64,000 bases of DNA from an uncultured Clostridia bacterium (GTDB lineage: Bacteria; Bacillota; Clostridia; UBA1381). Position 1 is the stretch's first letter. Each line of letters starts with the position of its first letter. The position numbers and the translations under genes are program-made. This document shows positions 18,301 through 26,445 of this stretch, piece by piece. The notes beneath the pieces were generated by a model. That model ran no database searches, was not told where the DNA came from, and worked only from the letters and a program-made list of their open reading frames with translations. The DNA lies in assembly GCA_934462715.1 (NCBI GenBank), contig CAKSIJ010000011.1, forward strand, positions 1 to 64,000, written 5' to 3'.

Positions 18301-20851
18301 GCTTATACTGTCCCATTTCGGTCCCTTCCTCTATGCCGTTTGCAAAGGTTTCGGCACTCTTAAGCTTCAGCTTTAAAAGACTGCTGTCAAGAAAATCGTA
18401 GCCTGCCGTGGTAAACTTGTATACTGCCCCGTCTGCCTCCCACTCTTTTCCTATCTGACGGGATATGTTTTTCGCCTTAACCGTCCAATAGTAGCTTGTG
18501 TTCTTTTCAAGCTTTCCGAGCTGTACGTTCGTGTAAATTGTCGTTCCCGAGAGAACTACCTCTTTCATTTCGGGGTCCTTTGCTACCACATAGTCGTATT
18601 CATCTGCAAACGGAGCTTTTTGCCATGCGAGCGTAACGCCGGAATAGTCAAGTCCTTTGTCGCCGTTTTTGGGATATGTTTTTAAAAACTTATCATCGGT
18701 AACGGTCGGGACTTCGCCCTGTATGCCTATGAGATTAATATCAAAGTCCTCATCGAGTACGCTTTCGTCAAGACCGAGTTCTTTCTTCTTTTCCTTTTTA
18801 ACCCTGTAGTCCTGATTTTCGGGATCGACAAAGATACTTGTATCCTTTCCAACATAATTTCCCTGTTTTATGCTTGTTTTTGTGTTATTCTTTTCATAGT
18901 TTGAATAGTTAATGTCGGCAGCGTTTACTATAACGTTGTTTGAAATATTGTTATTGTCCGGCTTAAATGCGTGCCTTTGCGTATCTGCGTTAATTTCATT
19001 ATATGTTCTTTCTATCTGCGGGAATTTTTTCAGGTATTCCGAGCCTTTCATATCGGTAACGCAGCTGACAAGCATTTCCCAGAAGTCGTCCTTTCTGCCG
19101 TCCGGCCAGCCGGTGGTTCTGTCCTGAACGTCTATTGACATTGCGGAGTCTACTATAATGTTGCTTGTTATAGTGTTGTCCCTTCCGCCGCCGCTTACAA
19201 TTCCGTATGTACGTGTCTTTGAGTTCGGGCGGAGTATGTTGTATCTTGCAGTCTGTCCGCTTATGCTGTCGTCCCAGAATATACAGTCCACAAGGTTATC
19301 GGCGTCAAATTCTCTGTCGCCTATATCGTGAATATAGTTGTACTCGGTAACCGCTCCGTACCACTGCCATCTTCTGCCGCAATATATTGCGCCTGCGTCC
19401 GCCGTTTCTCTTACGCCGTTATAAAGCTCGTTGTACCTCGTCACCGCCATGGGCGCATTGTTTGAGGCAAGAGAGTTTATTCCGCCGTGTACTATATTAT
19501 GCTCATACACACTTCCGATTCCCTCAAGGCATGACGCATATACCATTCCGTATCTGCCCCTTGCTGCGTTATACATATGATTATTTCTTATAGTATTTCC
19601 CGTGTACTCAAGGTTTTTCCATTCCTCTATCGGATAAGGCGACCATTTCTGATAATTCAGTTGAATACACATATCCGTACAGTTTGCAACGGTATTGTTT
19701 TCGACAACTATTCTTTTTCCGAAATTTTCCGACTGTATGCCTATTCCGCCGACATCATGAATATAACAGTTTTTTACCGTTATATCGCTGCATGAGTCAA
19801 GACGTATGCCTGAGCAATAGGTTTTCTCAATCTGAAGACCGTCAAATGTGATATAGCTGCAATTTTTAACATTAATTGCACCCGCTGTATTTGTTCCGCC
19901 GAGAACTCCGAATTCCAAAACATCGTTTTCAGGGTCAATATATTTTTCGGGATAATAATATAAAATAAGATTTTCCCTGTCCAAATACCATTCCCCCGGA
20001 ATGTCTATCTCCTCCAAAAGGTTTATGGCACTCCACCTGTGATTTGCTTTTACACTTTCTCCGCCGGTTACAACCGTTATTCTCGCATTATCGGTATCTA
20101 TCGACTTTATCGGCTGCCAGCCGCCCGTCCACTCCGAATACATATATCCGGCGATAAAAGCGTCTTTAGCCTTTGTCCATCTCGACGGATTTTGCTCTGT
20201 ATATTCAAACGTGTCGTTTCCTATGATGTTTCCTATTGTAAGATAACCCTTGTTCGGCCACCTTGAAAGCCGCTGCTCATAGTCGTTTAAATAAAGTCCC
20301 AGTACCATAGGAGTGTTCCACACATTATAGTTAGCGCCAAACGGAGACGCACCCTCGTAATTTCTCATGGTAAGCTCGTCCTGAGTGAAACCCTGCTCCT
20401 TTAGGTTTACCTGTCCGACTCTTCCTCTCGAAGACGCCGGCAGACGTTCCAATATACTTTTATCCGTTATAGCCGTAAACTTGGATAAATCTATGCGTTT
20501 TGCGCCCGAGAGTATAACGTCGCCGTCACCGTACGCTTTATAAGTTATGGGAGCGGTTTTGCTTCCGCTGTCATCACTTGTAAGCTCTATTCTTTTTTCA
20601 AGCTTGTATGTTCCGGCATGAATTAAAATTTCGATAGGGTTCCTTTTTTCGATTTTCCTGACAATATCTCTTGCCGCTTCGATGGTTGCCACCGGACTTT
20701 CCTCGCTGCCGTTGTTTGAATCATTTCCGTTCGGACTTACATATATTCTCGTGATTTTTGCCGCTTTTTCTTCGGCATAAACCGAAACGGACGAAAATAC
20801 CGCCGAAACCGACAAAACCGCCGCAAGCATAATCGATATACATTTTTTCAA
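15380..20851 (-). CDS. Giant secreted beta-helix protein fused to stalk and SGNH esterase
   Basis: 1823 residues. Domains by eye: signal peptide 1-26; right-handed beta-helix ~33-690 opening with IYVSPNGNDSNNGSEESP, GH141-like; fibronectin-III-like ~715-795; helical FIVAR-like ~800-870; LamG-like ~880-1040; golvesin-like ~1060-1190; copper-amine-oxidase N-terminal repeat ~1210-1320 (RTLVPVRFISESFG, RTMIPLRALCEALG); Glu/Lys-rich linker ~1340-1395; SGNH hydrolase ~1400-1610 (FIGGSLTQG, GIGGTGS, EFAINDKG, DVHGGY); and a C-terminal beta-sandwich. The start is TTG with AGGAGG 8 bases upstream; a nearby ATG at 20843 is out of frame. It probably combines a glycan-cleaving helix with a deacylating esterase. 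There is no SLH domain, so anchoring may be through the stalk repeat. Catalytic residues of the helix are not assigned. Confidence 0.85.
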   Translation of the reverse strand: MKKCISIMLAAVLSVSAVFSSVSVYAEEKAAKITRIYVSPNGNDSNNGSEESPVATIEAARDIVRKIEKRNPIEILIHAGTYKLEKRIELTSDDSGSKTAPITYKAYGDGDVILSGAKRIDLSKFTAITDKSILERLPASSRGRVGQVNLKEQGFTQDELTMRNYEGASPFGANYNVWNTPMVLGLYLNDYEQRLSRWPNKGYLTIGNIIGNDTFEYTEQNPSRWTKAKDAFIAGYMYSEWTGGWQPIKSIDTDNARITVVTGGESVKANHRWSAINLLEEIDIPGEWYLDRENLILYYYPEKYIDPENDVLEFGVLGGTNTAGAINVKNCSYITFDGLQIEKTYCSGIRLDSCSDITVKNCYIHDVGGIGIQSENFGKRIVVENNTVANCTDMCIQLNYQKWSPYPIEEWKNLEYTGNTIRNNHMYNAARGRYGMVYASCLEGIGSVYEHNIVHGGINSLASNNAPMAVTRYNELYNGVRETADAGAIYCGRRWQWYGAVTEYNYIHDIGDREFDADNLVDCIFWDDSISGQTARYNILRPNSKTRTYGIVSGGGRDNTITSNIIVDSAMSIDVQDRTTGWPDGRKDDFWEMLVSCVTDMKGSEYLKKFPQIERTYNEINADTQRHAFKPDNNNISNNVIVNAADINYSNYEKNNTKTSIKQGNYVGKDTSIFVDPENQDYRVKKEKKKELGLDESVLDEDFDINLIGIQGEVPTVTDDKFLKTYPKNGDKGLDYSGVTLAWQKAPFADEYDYVVAKDPEMKEVVLSGTTIYTNVQLGKLEKNTSYYWTVKAKNISRQIGKEWEADGAVYKFTTAGYDFLDSSLLKLKLKSAETFANGIEEGTEMGQYKLGTKQRLLDKIEELKIIAGMTSGEQVMINNAVSELTNAVETAKSSINIRYNGTIDTSDASLWQTTTPDSVKISCEDGSIKLDCLENSIAATKQEYSGSGVYTFDMKSSAENGWFAFGLRHSNIDSTNIYSAGNSTQPLNTVFIIVKNDVFELQTRNSASAGNTVFITAENNGVFKNNEWNRIEFGCVPGGSGIYCTLKVNDKVVFEYIDTINPVRTEGVFCVQPIRDVPMYIRAVPDAPVGEFKIPEEVLNNTAAAEKIYTTESVEYTETGSWSISPKKGYDNKSSRMSDNKNSAAMFDLMPDANKTETYDVYYYNVPTENGDKNATLALSNLYVSYERSFDTTAGEEGWRYIGTYQFVDESARARMNIKLIPSGEGELLVSAVKIIKSTDDKKAFTDVFSKYAKNAVVLKVGNETAYKDAEKINVDSPPVISDSRTLVPVRFISESFGASVNWNEEEKRAEITADGKTIVFNIGAAEYSVNGETRTLDVPPSVINDRTMIPLRALCEALGKEVLWIDASKIIVVADTISLTDKDSIVNACTYEYNLEETRQSEEKEKQEETEKREEEKSDEKTKTEDQTPISDETGGQPPLIKADNDNLDIDEEKENFVIGFIGGSLTQGGGTWIGAVKRIFMEKYPDKNIITLNAGIGGTGSDMGAVRYEKDILSHNPDLVFIEFAINDKGADDKVMRANMESMIRRSLECEKIPCIIFLYAPDPAEKNSDSHKLWEKGVLQKEKLAEYYGIKSIDIYDYMYNEFLEKKAEDSNLTFTDYLSEYYNKSGNGFDVHGGYQKYAEAIKKAFEEDFDSCMTKPRNEAGIAVNEGANDKYRMIYATSPKMHYTGGDWKLYTKNNGYNGNVSGHSISGVMFDYPYFPEGVYQTENKDAMFGYETTPGTKQICVSFVSTSVGASASVTVDGKSAGTVSCNAIYENVNYLTDWIDIPDDGQKHKIIFKVDGINTQNSVFRFGGIYEKY

Positions 20852-20869
20852 TCCAACGTCCTCCTTTTC

Positions 20870-23800
20870 TTATCTTATATAAATTTTGCCGTTTATAAGC
20901 GGCTTCATTCCGCTTATGCTGTCCCAGATGTAAAGACAAAGATAATCGCCCTTTTCCGGCTCATCGCATATTCCGAGCCGTACCTTGTTAAGTCCGCACG
21001 GAACACTTTGTCTTACCGCCGATGAATTTTTAAGCTTTCCGTTTTCTGCGAAACGTGCTATAATAAATTCATCTGTTTCCTCTGTTTTGCTGTCGCTTCG
21101 GAGCCACACGTCAAGGCTTATTTCTCCCGACTTATACTCTGCCTGTGCGTCTGCCGCATAAAGACTTTTGCCGGTTGTTGTAAATGACGAAATGCCGTCT
21201 GTGCAGTCCCAACTGTTTGTTTCGTTCAAAGCCTGCTTTGATGTGTTCTTTGCGGTAATTTTCCAGTAATACTTTGTGTTCGGCAAAAGTCCGCCGATTT
21301 GAGTACCCCTGTATATGGTCGTACCGCTTGAAACAACATTTTTAAGTTCCGGGTCGGCCGCAATGACATATTCGTATTCGTCCGCAAATTCCGCCTGTTC
21401 CCAATAAAGCGCCGTTTTATCAGAATACTCCGTTATACCTCCGTTTTCCGGATAAAGCTTATTAAAGCTTTCGCCGGTATTCATTCCTCTTCCCTGCATA
21501 CCTATTTTTGAAAGGTCAAAGTCGGAAAGAAGCTTAAATTCACCGTTTTCGGAAATATTCAAGCTTTTTGCCGCCTCATCGGTCAATCTCCAGTCGTGAT
21601 TTTTTGCGTCCTTAAATACGGATAAATCTTTCACCACTGCGTTGTCAACCGTTACGGTATCGGCAAACTCGCCGCCGCATCTGCCCTCCATTAAAACTCC
21701 GCTCGGCGAATCGTATTGCAGTGCCGATATAACGTTTCCGGTAACGTTTATATTCTTCGGATTAAACTTTCCGGTACTCATTATATCCCTGTAGTTTTCG
21801 GCTATCTGCGGATATTTTTTAATAAGCTTGGAAGAATCATATGTTACGGCAAATTCTTTCAGCTCGTCAAGTCTTGATTTGTAGCTTTCGTTATTCTCAA
21901 ACAAATTATCTCTGTTTGTCATATCCGTGTTTCTTACTGCGTAGTCCATTCGGGCAAAAATGTTGTTTTTCACCGTGTTATCTCTTCCGCCGTTTATATT
22001 CACACCGTACGCTCCGAAATATCTTCTGTCCGTCGCCTTATACTTACCTACATAATCGTTGATTATAATATTGTCGTGAATATACTGTCCGCTCATGGTA
22101 TCGTCAAGGAAAACAGCCGAGGTATGCTCTGCGTCTTGATATTTTTCTATTCCGAAATCGTGAAGATAGTTATACGAAATATCCGTACCGTACTTTGTCC
22201 ATCTTCCGCCGTTATATATTCCTCCGGCGTCTGCCGTATCTCTTACAAGATTATAAAGCTCATTGTATGAAATTTCGGTGTCCGCTCCGATTACCGACAC
22301 GGCTCTGTTGTTTGAAAGATGAATAACGTTGTTTTTTACCTCTGCTCTCGTTCCGAAAATCTCCGCTCCGGTTCCCATAAGACGTATGTCAAAGCCGACA
22401 TTGTATATGTGATTGTTCAAAATCTTTATTCCGGACGGAATAAGCTTTGCGGAGTCTTCGTTGCTTTCTCCGGAGGTTATGTATATTCCGAATCCGTTTA
22501 TGCCGGAAATCGTGGAATTTTTCACAACAACGTTCGGCACTTCATACAGTGCGACTGCCTGTGAGCCTATATTGTTGAAGTTACAGTTGTCAACCGTTAT
22601 ATGATGGCATTTTCTTCCGCTGATTGCATCCCCGTAGTTTTGCGATATTTCCAGTCCCCGAAACGTAACATATGACACATAGTTTAAGTCTATCATGGAA
22701 TTATACAGTGTGGAAAATTCTATTTTATCTCCGCTTCCTATATTCTTCGGCGGATAGTAATAGAGAATCGGGTGTTCCTTATCCGTTCTGTCTATGTAAA
22801 ATTCGGACGGCATATCTATTTCCTCCAGAAGATTAACAGCTGTCCATCTTCTGTATGGAGCGGTAATTTTACTTTCCTTTTCGAGAGTTATCGTTTTGTT
22901 TTCCTTATCTATATCCGCAACTCTTCTCCAGTAACCGTCATAACAGGTTTGAAGATACCCGTCTATAAACATATAGTCCGCCTTATCCCAGCGGAGGGGA
23001 TTTACCTCGTCAAAGCTGAACTTTGCAGGAGTATCTTTGCCGTCGCTTATAATCTGAGAATTTCCGTTTTCGTCCTCAAAATCATTATATCCCACATTCG
23101 GCCATCTTGAAATGTTCTGCTTTTTTCCGTTAAAAAACAGCATAAGCGGAGAAAAACAGCCTGTTGCATCATCCGACGACGCACTTGAGCCGATATAGCT
23201 GTGTCTGAACTGAACCTGACTGTCGCTGATTCCGGCTTGCGACATATCCGCATACCAAACCTTGTCCTGAGCGTTAATCGGAAGTCTTGCCTTTATTTCG
23301 GCATTGTCAACTTTCTTGAAAAGCTCCGGAGCAAGAACGGTTGAACCTTTAAACGTTACCGTGCCCGGCTCCTTTGCGGCATATGTTATAAGCCCCGCCT
23401 CACTTCCCGAATCGGCCAGAGCGTCAAAGCATACCCCTTCGGAAAATCTGTATTCTCCCGGCAGAAAATATACGGTTACGGCACTTTTCGGAAAGCTGTT
23501 TTTTATTTCTCTTACCCTTTTTCTCGCACCGTCAAGCGTTCTGAGAGGTTTTTCCTCCGTACCCTCGCCGCTGTCATCTCCCGTGGGTGACGCATAGATT
23601 ACAATTCCGTCGCTTTTCAAATCCTCAACGGAGCTTGTTTTGCTTATATCACGGCACACAACCGTCACCTTATCGCTTACGTTTGAATACGGAAGTGTGC
23701 AAGTATACGAGCCGTTATCGTCAAGGCTCACTATTTCGACATTCGACACAACATTCATAGGCTTTACCGTATCGATTATGTCCTCCGCATTTTTATCGTT

Positions 23801-23971
23801 TTTCATAAGCATTACGGTAGCAAGACAGCCGGCATATTCCTTTCCGAAGCTGCCCTCAACCTTTAAAATGCCTCTGTCACCGCTCACGCTGTCTATCGGC
23901 ATTGCCGCAGCCGCAGTCTGAAATGCAAGCGCCAATGCGGCTGCTGCTGAAATTAATTTTATTTTCTTCAT
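20870..23971 (-). CDS. Secreted beta-helix glycosidase-like protein (GH141-like)
   Basis: About 1033 residues. A signal peptide (MKKIKLISAAAALALAFQTAAA) is followed by an Ig-like region, then a right-handed beta-helix from ~125 to ~790 (VIYASPTGDDSGEGTEEKPL, FLPGEYRF, ENNESYKSRLDEL). A fibronectin-III-like domain follows near 800-930 and a small C-terminal beta domain ends in GKIYIR. The helix and Fn3 parts are clearly paralogous to the 1823-residue neighbour (shared ISRWPN/LSRWPN, ADAGGIYNGGRW/ADAGAIYCGRRW, SSGTTIYRGTQIGGL/LSGTTIYTNVQLGKL), but there is no stalk or esterase. GH141 includes alpha-L-fucosidases and xylanases; PL-like activity is also possible. ATG at 23971 is preferred over 23992: AAAGGA lies ~11 bases upstream and the signal peptide starts there. 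Confidence 0.82.
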   Translation of the reverse strand: MKKIKLISAAAALALAFQTAAAAMPIDSVSGDRGILKVEGSFGKEYAGCLATVMLMKNDKNAEDIIDTVKPMNVVSNVEIVSLDDNGSYTCTLPYSNVSDKVTVVCRDISKTSSVEDLKSDGIVIYASPTGDDSGEGTEEKPLRTLDGARKRVREIKNSFPKSAVTVYFLPGEYRFSEGVCFDALADSGSEAGLITYAAKEPGTVTFKGSTVLAPELFKKVDNAEIKARLPINAQDKVWYADMSQAGISDSQVQFRHSYIGSSASSDDATGCFSPLMLFFNGKKQNISRWPNVGYNDFEDENGNSQIISDGKDTPAKFSFDEVNPLRWDKADYMFIDGYLQTCYDGYWRRVADIDKENKTITLEKESKITAPYRRWTAVNLLEEIDMPSEFYIDRTDKEHPILYYYPPKNIGSGDKIEFSTLYNSMIDLNYVSYVTFRGLEISQNYGDAISGRKCHHITVDNCNFNNIGSQAVALYEVPNVVVKNSTISGINGFGIYITSGESNEDSAKLIPSGIKILNNHIYNVGFDIRLMGTGAEIFGTRAEVKNNVIHLSNNRAVSVIGADTEISYNELYNLVRDTADAGGIYNGGRWTKYGTDISYNYLHDFGIEKYQDAEHTSAVFLDDTMSGQYIHDNIIINDYVGKYKATDRRYFGAYGVNINGGRDNTVKNNIFARMDYAVRNTDMTNRDNLFENNESYKSRLDELKEFAVTYDSSKLIKKYPQIAENYRDIMSTGKFNPKNINVTGNVISALQYDSPSGVLMEGRCGGEFADTVTVDNAVVKDLSVFKDAKNHDWRLTDEAAKSLNISENGEFKLLSDFDLSKIGMQGRGMNTGESFNKLYPENGGITEYSDKTALYWEQAEFADEYEYVIAADPELKNVVSSGTTIYRGTQIGGLLPNTKYYWKITAKNTSKQALNETNSWDCTDGISSFTTTGKSLYAADAQAEYKSGEISLDVWLRSDSKTEETDEFIIARFAENGKLKNSSAVRQSVPCGLNKVRLGICDEPEKGDYLCLYIWDSISGMKPLINGKIYIR

Positions 23972-23997
23972 ATTTAGGATAAATCCTTTCATAAATC

Positions 23998-26181
23998 TTA
24001 TTTTACTGCTTGCTCAAATAATGTGTTCATTCCCGTCAGCGAATCCCAGACGTTGCATACTATATTGTAATTTTTGTTTTCTTCAAGGGTAAATTCCTTT
24101 TCCAAAGAAATGCTCTGTCCTTTTTCGAGAGTTGTTGAAACGGTCTTTATATCGGCAAGCTTTGAATATGTATCCGTATTTTCATAAAGTCCTATCATCA
24201 TAATAAGCTTTTTGCCGTCGTCACAGCTGTTGTTGTTTACAACCGCCGATGCCGTCACTTTATTTCCCGTTCTGTCCGACAATTTTTCAATTACCTTTGT
24301 TCCGCTCTTTAACGTCATTCCCTTAAATTCAAAGGGTACCTTTTCGGTAATAAACGATAACGAGTTAAACACATATTTTGAATCGTCATCGGCAAATTTC
24401 ACCTTTTTCGATAACTCAAGACTGTACTGCGTTTCATATTTAAGAGGTGCTGCGGGTTTTACCTTAAACTCTCTGCCCTCGCCCGAAACTGCAAGTTCGG
24501 TGCTGTTTCCGTCCGAATCCGACAGTGTAATTCCCAATCTGAGAGTATCGGCATTTATATTGTTTTCAAAGCCGAGGGTAATATCTGTATCTATGGATAC
24601 TCCGACACTTCCGTTTTCTATTGAATAATCCACGTTGCCGAAGCCCGAATCAACATATGACACTCTGAGCGGCGCATAAGTTTCACTTTCGTATCGCCTT
24701 GTCATAAGAACGACATTGTTTGCTTTCAGCTTGAATGCTATTTTGCTCTCTCCGGCGGCAATTGCCTTTCTGAGCGCCCCGGTAACGTCTATTGTAAAGC
24801 TTGTATTTCTGTAGTTTCCCTCAATCGAATCACTTCCGGCAACCTCGGCATTTTCGCAAAGAGGCTCCATTATGTTATATGTAGCGGAGCTTTGATTCCA
24901 GTCCGTTCCTATGCGGTAAAGCGTTTCCGTTATATTTTCCTGAGTATCAAGCTCACTTCTGTCCGATGATTTCACCGTAACGTTTGCCGCCGATATTCTG
25001 TCCGGATCAATAACTGCGAGCGCTGATATATCATATTTTATATAATGAGCGGAATCGTTATACGGTCCTATCCACCCCTCGCCCATACCTGTTGTTGTAT
25101 CTCTCGATGTATTATCTAAAAGCACCTCATCGGTTGCATATATCGTAACAGGCTCGGCACAGTATTTTCCGACTTCATCGTTAAAAAGCTGAATAAATCT
25201 GTCCTTATCGTCCGTTACACCGGCAACTGACTTATATATTCCGCCTTTATCGGATATACTGTCGTATGCCAAAAGCGAAAGTCCCAGTGTTTTTGAATAT
25301 TTATGAACTAAATCATCAAATTCTTCAGCGCTTTTTGCACGGTTAATCATCGGAATTATATTCATGAGCGCTATTTCCTCGTAATTTGAATATATTTCCA
25401 TAAACTCGTCAAGACTGCTGATTTTTTTACCGCCCGTATACGCAAGTGCAAGCGAATCTATATTATTTTTCAAATCCTCCTCCGATATTCCGAGTAGGGT
25501 TCCGTATTCTGTAAGAAAGTCCTTTATATCGTCAACATCGCTTGTATTCATTCCCGAAACAAGCTCGCCTATCCACTCGTCCGACAGCTTTATTTTCATG
25601 GGCGCATAGGTTGTGCTTTCTCCGCGCCGTTTCATAATTACAACGTTATTCGTTGTAAACTTAAATGCCGCCTTGTCCTTTTTTTCTGCCGCCAGGCTTT
25701 TATAGTAGTCGGTAATATCTATATTAAAGCTTTTGTTTTTGTAGCCGCCCTCTATAAAACATTCGCCGACAGGATTCATATTGTCAAAAACTCCGGCGGC
25801 TTTCATTTTGTTATATGTTGCTGTGCTCTTTTCCCAGTCAGTTCCCACTGAGTACAAAGAGCCTGTTATATTCTTCTCTTTTTCAAATTCTGCTCTGTCT
25901 GTAATCTGCAAACTTACGCTTACGCTCTCGATAGCCTCCTGCGGAATATTTGTAACCGATGAAATGTCATACTTTATATAATGAGCGACTGCGCTCCAGC
26001 CTATCCAGTTTTCCGAGTCGACATTCACCTTGTCCTTTTCCTGTTCATTTATATATATTTCGTCCTCCGCATACACGGTTTTGGCACATTCATATGTACC
26101 GCTATCCTCTGCATATGCGGCAAAAGACATCGGGAAAGAGATTATTGCCGCCAATACGGCAGCTGTTATTCTGCTCTTCAT
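23998..26181 (-). CDS. Exported DNRLRE/CBM96-like surface protein with Ig-like domain
   Basis: 727 residues with a signal peptide (MKSRITAAVLAAIISFPMSFAAYA). Two related beta-sandwich modules at about 35-205 and 345-525 share the pattern GWIG..HYIKYDIS, SLYSVGTDW..STATYN, IEG.Y.N.SF.IDVT, FK...NNVV.M.RR, which fits the DNRLRE/CBM96 carbohydrate-binding type. A helical hairpin domain joins them (SGMNTSDVDDIKDFLTEYG). The C-terminus has an Ig-like domain (GFENNINADTLRLGITL) and a final beta domain (VCNVWDSLTGMNTLFEQ) shared with its paralogue. No catalytic motif is seen, so a glycan-binding role is inferred. The leader carries the second copy of the GTGCC hairpin element, and a strong structured RNA lies upstream. 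Confidence 0.78.
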   Translation of the reverse strand: MKSRITAAVLAAIISFPMSFAAYAEDSGTYECAKTVYAEDEIYINEQEKDKVNVDSENWIGWSAVAHYIKYDISSVTNIPQEAIESVSVSLQITDRAEFEKEKNITGSLYSVGTDWEKSTATYNKMKAAGVFDNMNPVGECFIEGGYKNKSFNIDITDYYKSLAAEKKDKAAFKFTTNNVVIMKRRGESTTYAPMKIKLSDEWIGELVSGMNTSDVDDIKDFLTEYGTLLGISEEDLKNNIDSLALAYTGGKKISSLDEFMEIYSNYEEIALMNIIPMINRAKSAEEFDDLVHKYSKTLGLSLLAYDSISDKGGIYKSVAGVTDDKDRFIQLFNDEVGKYCAEPVTIYATDEVLLDNTSRDTTTGMGEGWIGPYNDSAHYIKYDISALAVIDPDRISAANVTVKSSDRSELDTQENITETLYRIGTDWNQSSATYNIMEPLCENAEVAGSDSIEGNYRNTSFTIDVTGALRKAIAAGESKIAFKLKANNVVLMTRRYESETYAPLRVSYVDSGFGNVDYSIENGSVGVSIDTDITLGFENNINADTLRLGITLSDSDGNSTELAVSGEGREFKVKPAAPLKYETQYSLELSKKVKFADDDSKYVFNSLSFITEKVPFEFKGMTLKSGTKVIEKLSDRTGNKVTASAVVNNNSCDDGKKLIMMIGLYENTDTYSKLADIKTVSTTLEKGQSISLEKEFTLEENKNYNIVCNVWDSLTGMNTLFEQAVK

Positions 26182-26230
26182 ACTTTTTTATACCCATTCC
26201 TTTCCGTGCCATAAGGCACAAAACTTAAGT
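26182..26230 (-). promoter_or_regulatory. Shared leader element with 14-nt hairpin (copy 2)
   Basis: On the minus strand CTTAAGTTTTGTGCC, the hairpin GTGCC-TTAT-GGCAC (26206-26219) and GAAAGGAATGGGTATAAAA occur before the start at 26181, matching the element at 7997-8044. Confidence 0.6.
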
Positions 26231-26342
26231 CTGAAAGAAAATCGCCCAAAGTGCTGCTTTGCAGCGAGCGGTGCTGTACGTCGGTACCGCCCCGAGCAAA
26301 AAGTAGTGCTATGGGCGATTTTATTCAGACTTCATTCCTCCG
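26227..26342 (-). other. 116-nt GC-rich structured element, candidate RNA
   Basis: Arms 26227-26251 and 26319-26342 pair through AAGTCTGAA/TTCAGACTT and AAAATCGCCCA/TGGGCGATTTT with small internal loops. The interior holds further inverted pieces (GCTGC/GCAGC, GCGGT/ACCGC). It lies in the 264-base gap between two paralogous surface-protein genes and is far more GC-rich at its centre than its surroundings. No ORF explains it. Confidence 0.6.
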
Positions 26343-26379
26343 TTTTAAAGTCGTTTTTAATATTGCTTTGTTTTTAAGT

Positions 26380-26421
26380 AGCCTTACGGCTCTTGCGAGC
26401 CGCCCCTTGGGAGGCGGCTCG
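26380..26421 (-). repeat. Tandem hairpins after second DNRLRE gene
   Basis: CGAGCCGCC/GGCGGCTCG (9 perfect pairs, 26396-26404 with 26413-26421) stands next to a small AGCC-TTAC-GGCT hairpin. It follows the stop at 26446 by 25 bases on the minus strand. There is no T run after it on that strand, so it is more likely an RNA-stabilising or pausing structure than a clean terminator. Confidence 0.5.
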
Positions 26422-26445
26422 TTTTCAAACCTCAATAAATCAATT

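Noticed and set aside
20721..20939. ATG-started short frame MYIDYACGG near the start of the giant beta-helix gene
   Set aside because: It is out of frame with the signal peptide. The TTG at 20851 has AGGAGG at ideal spacing and gives a proper signal peptide.
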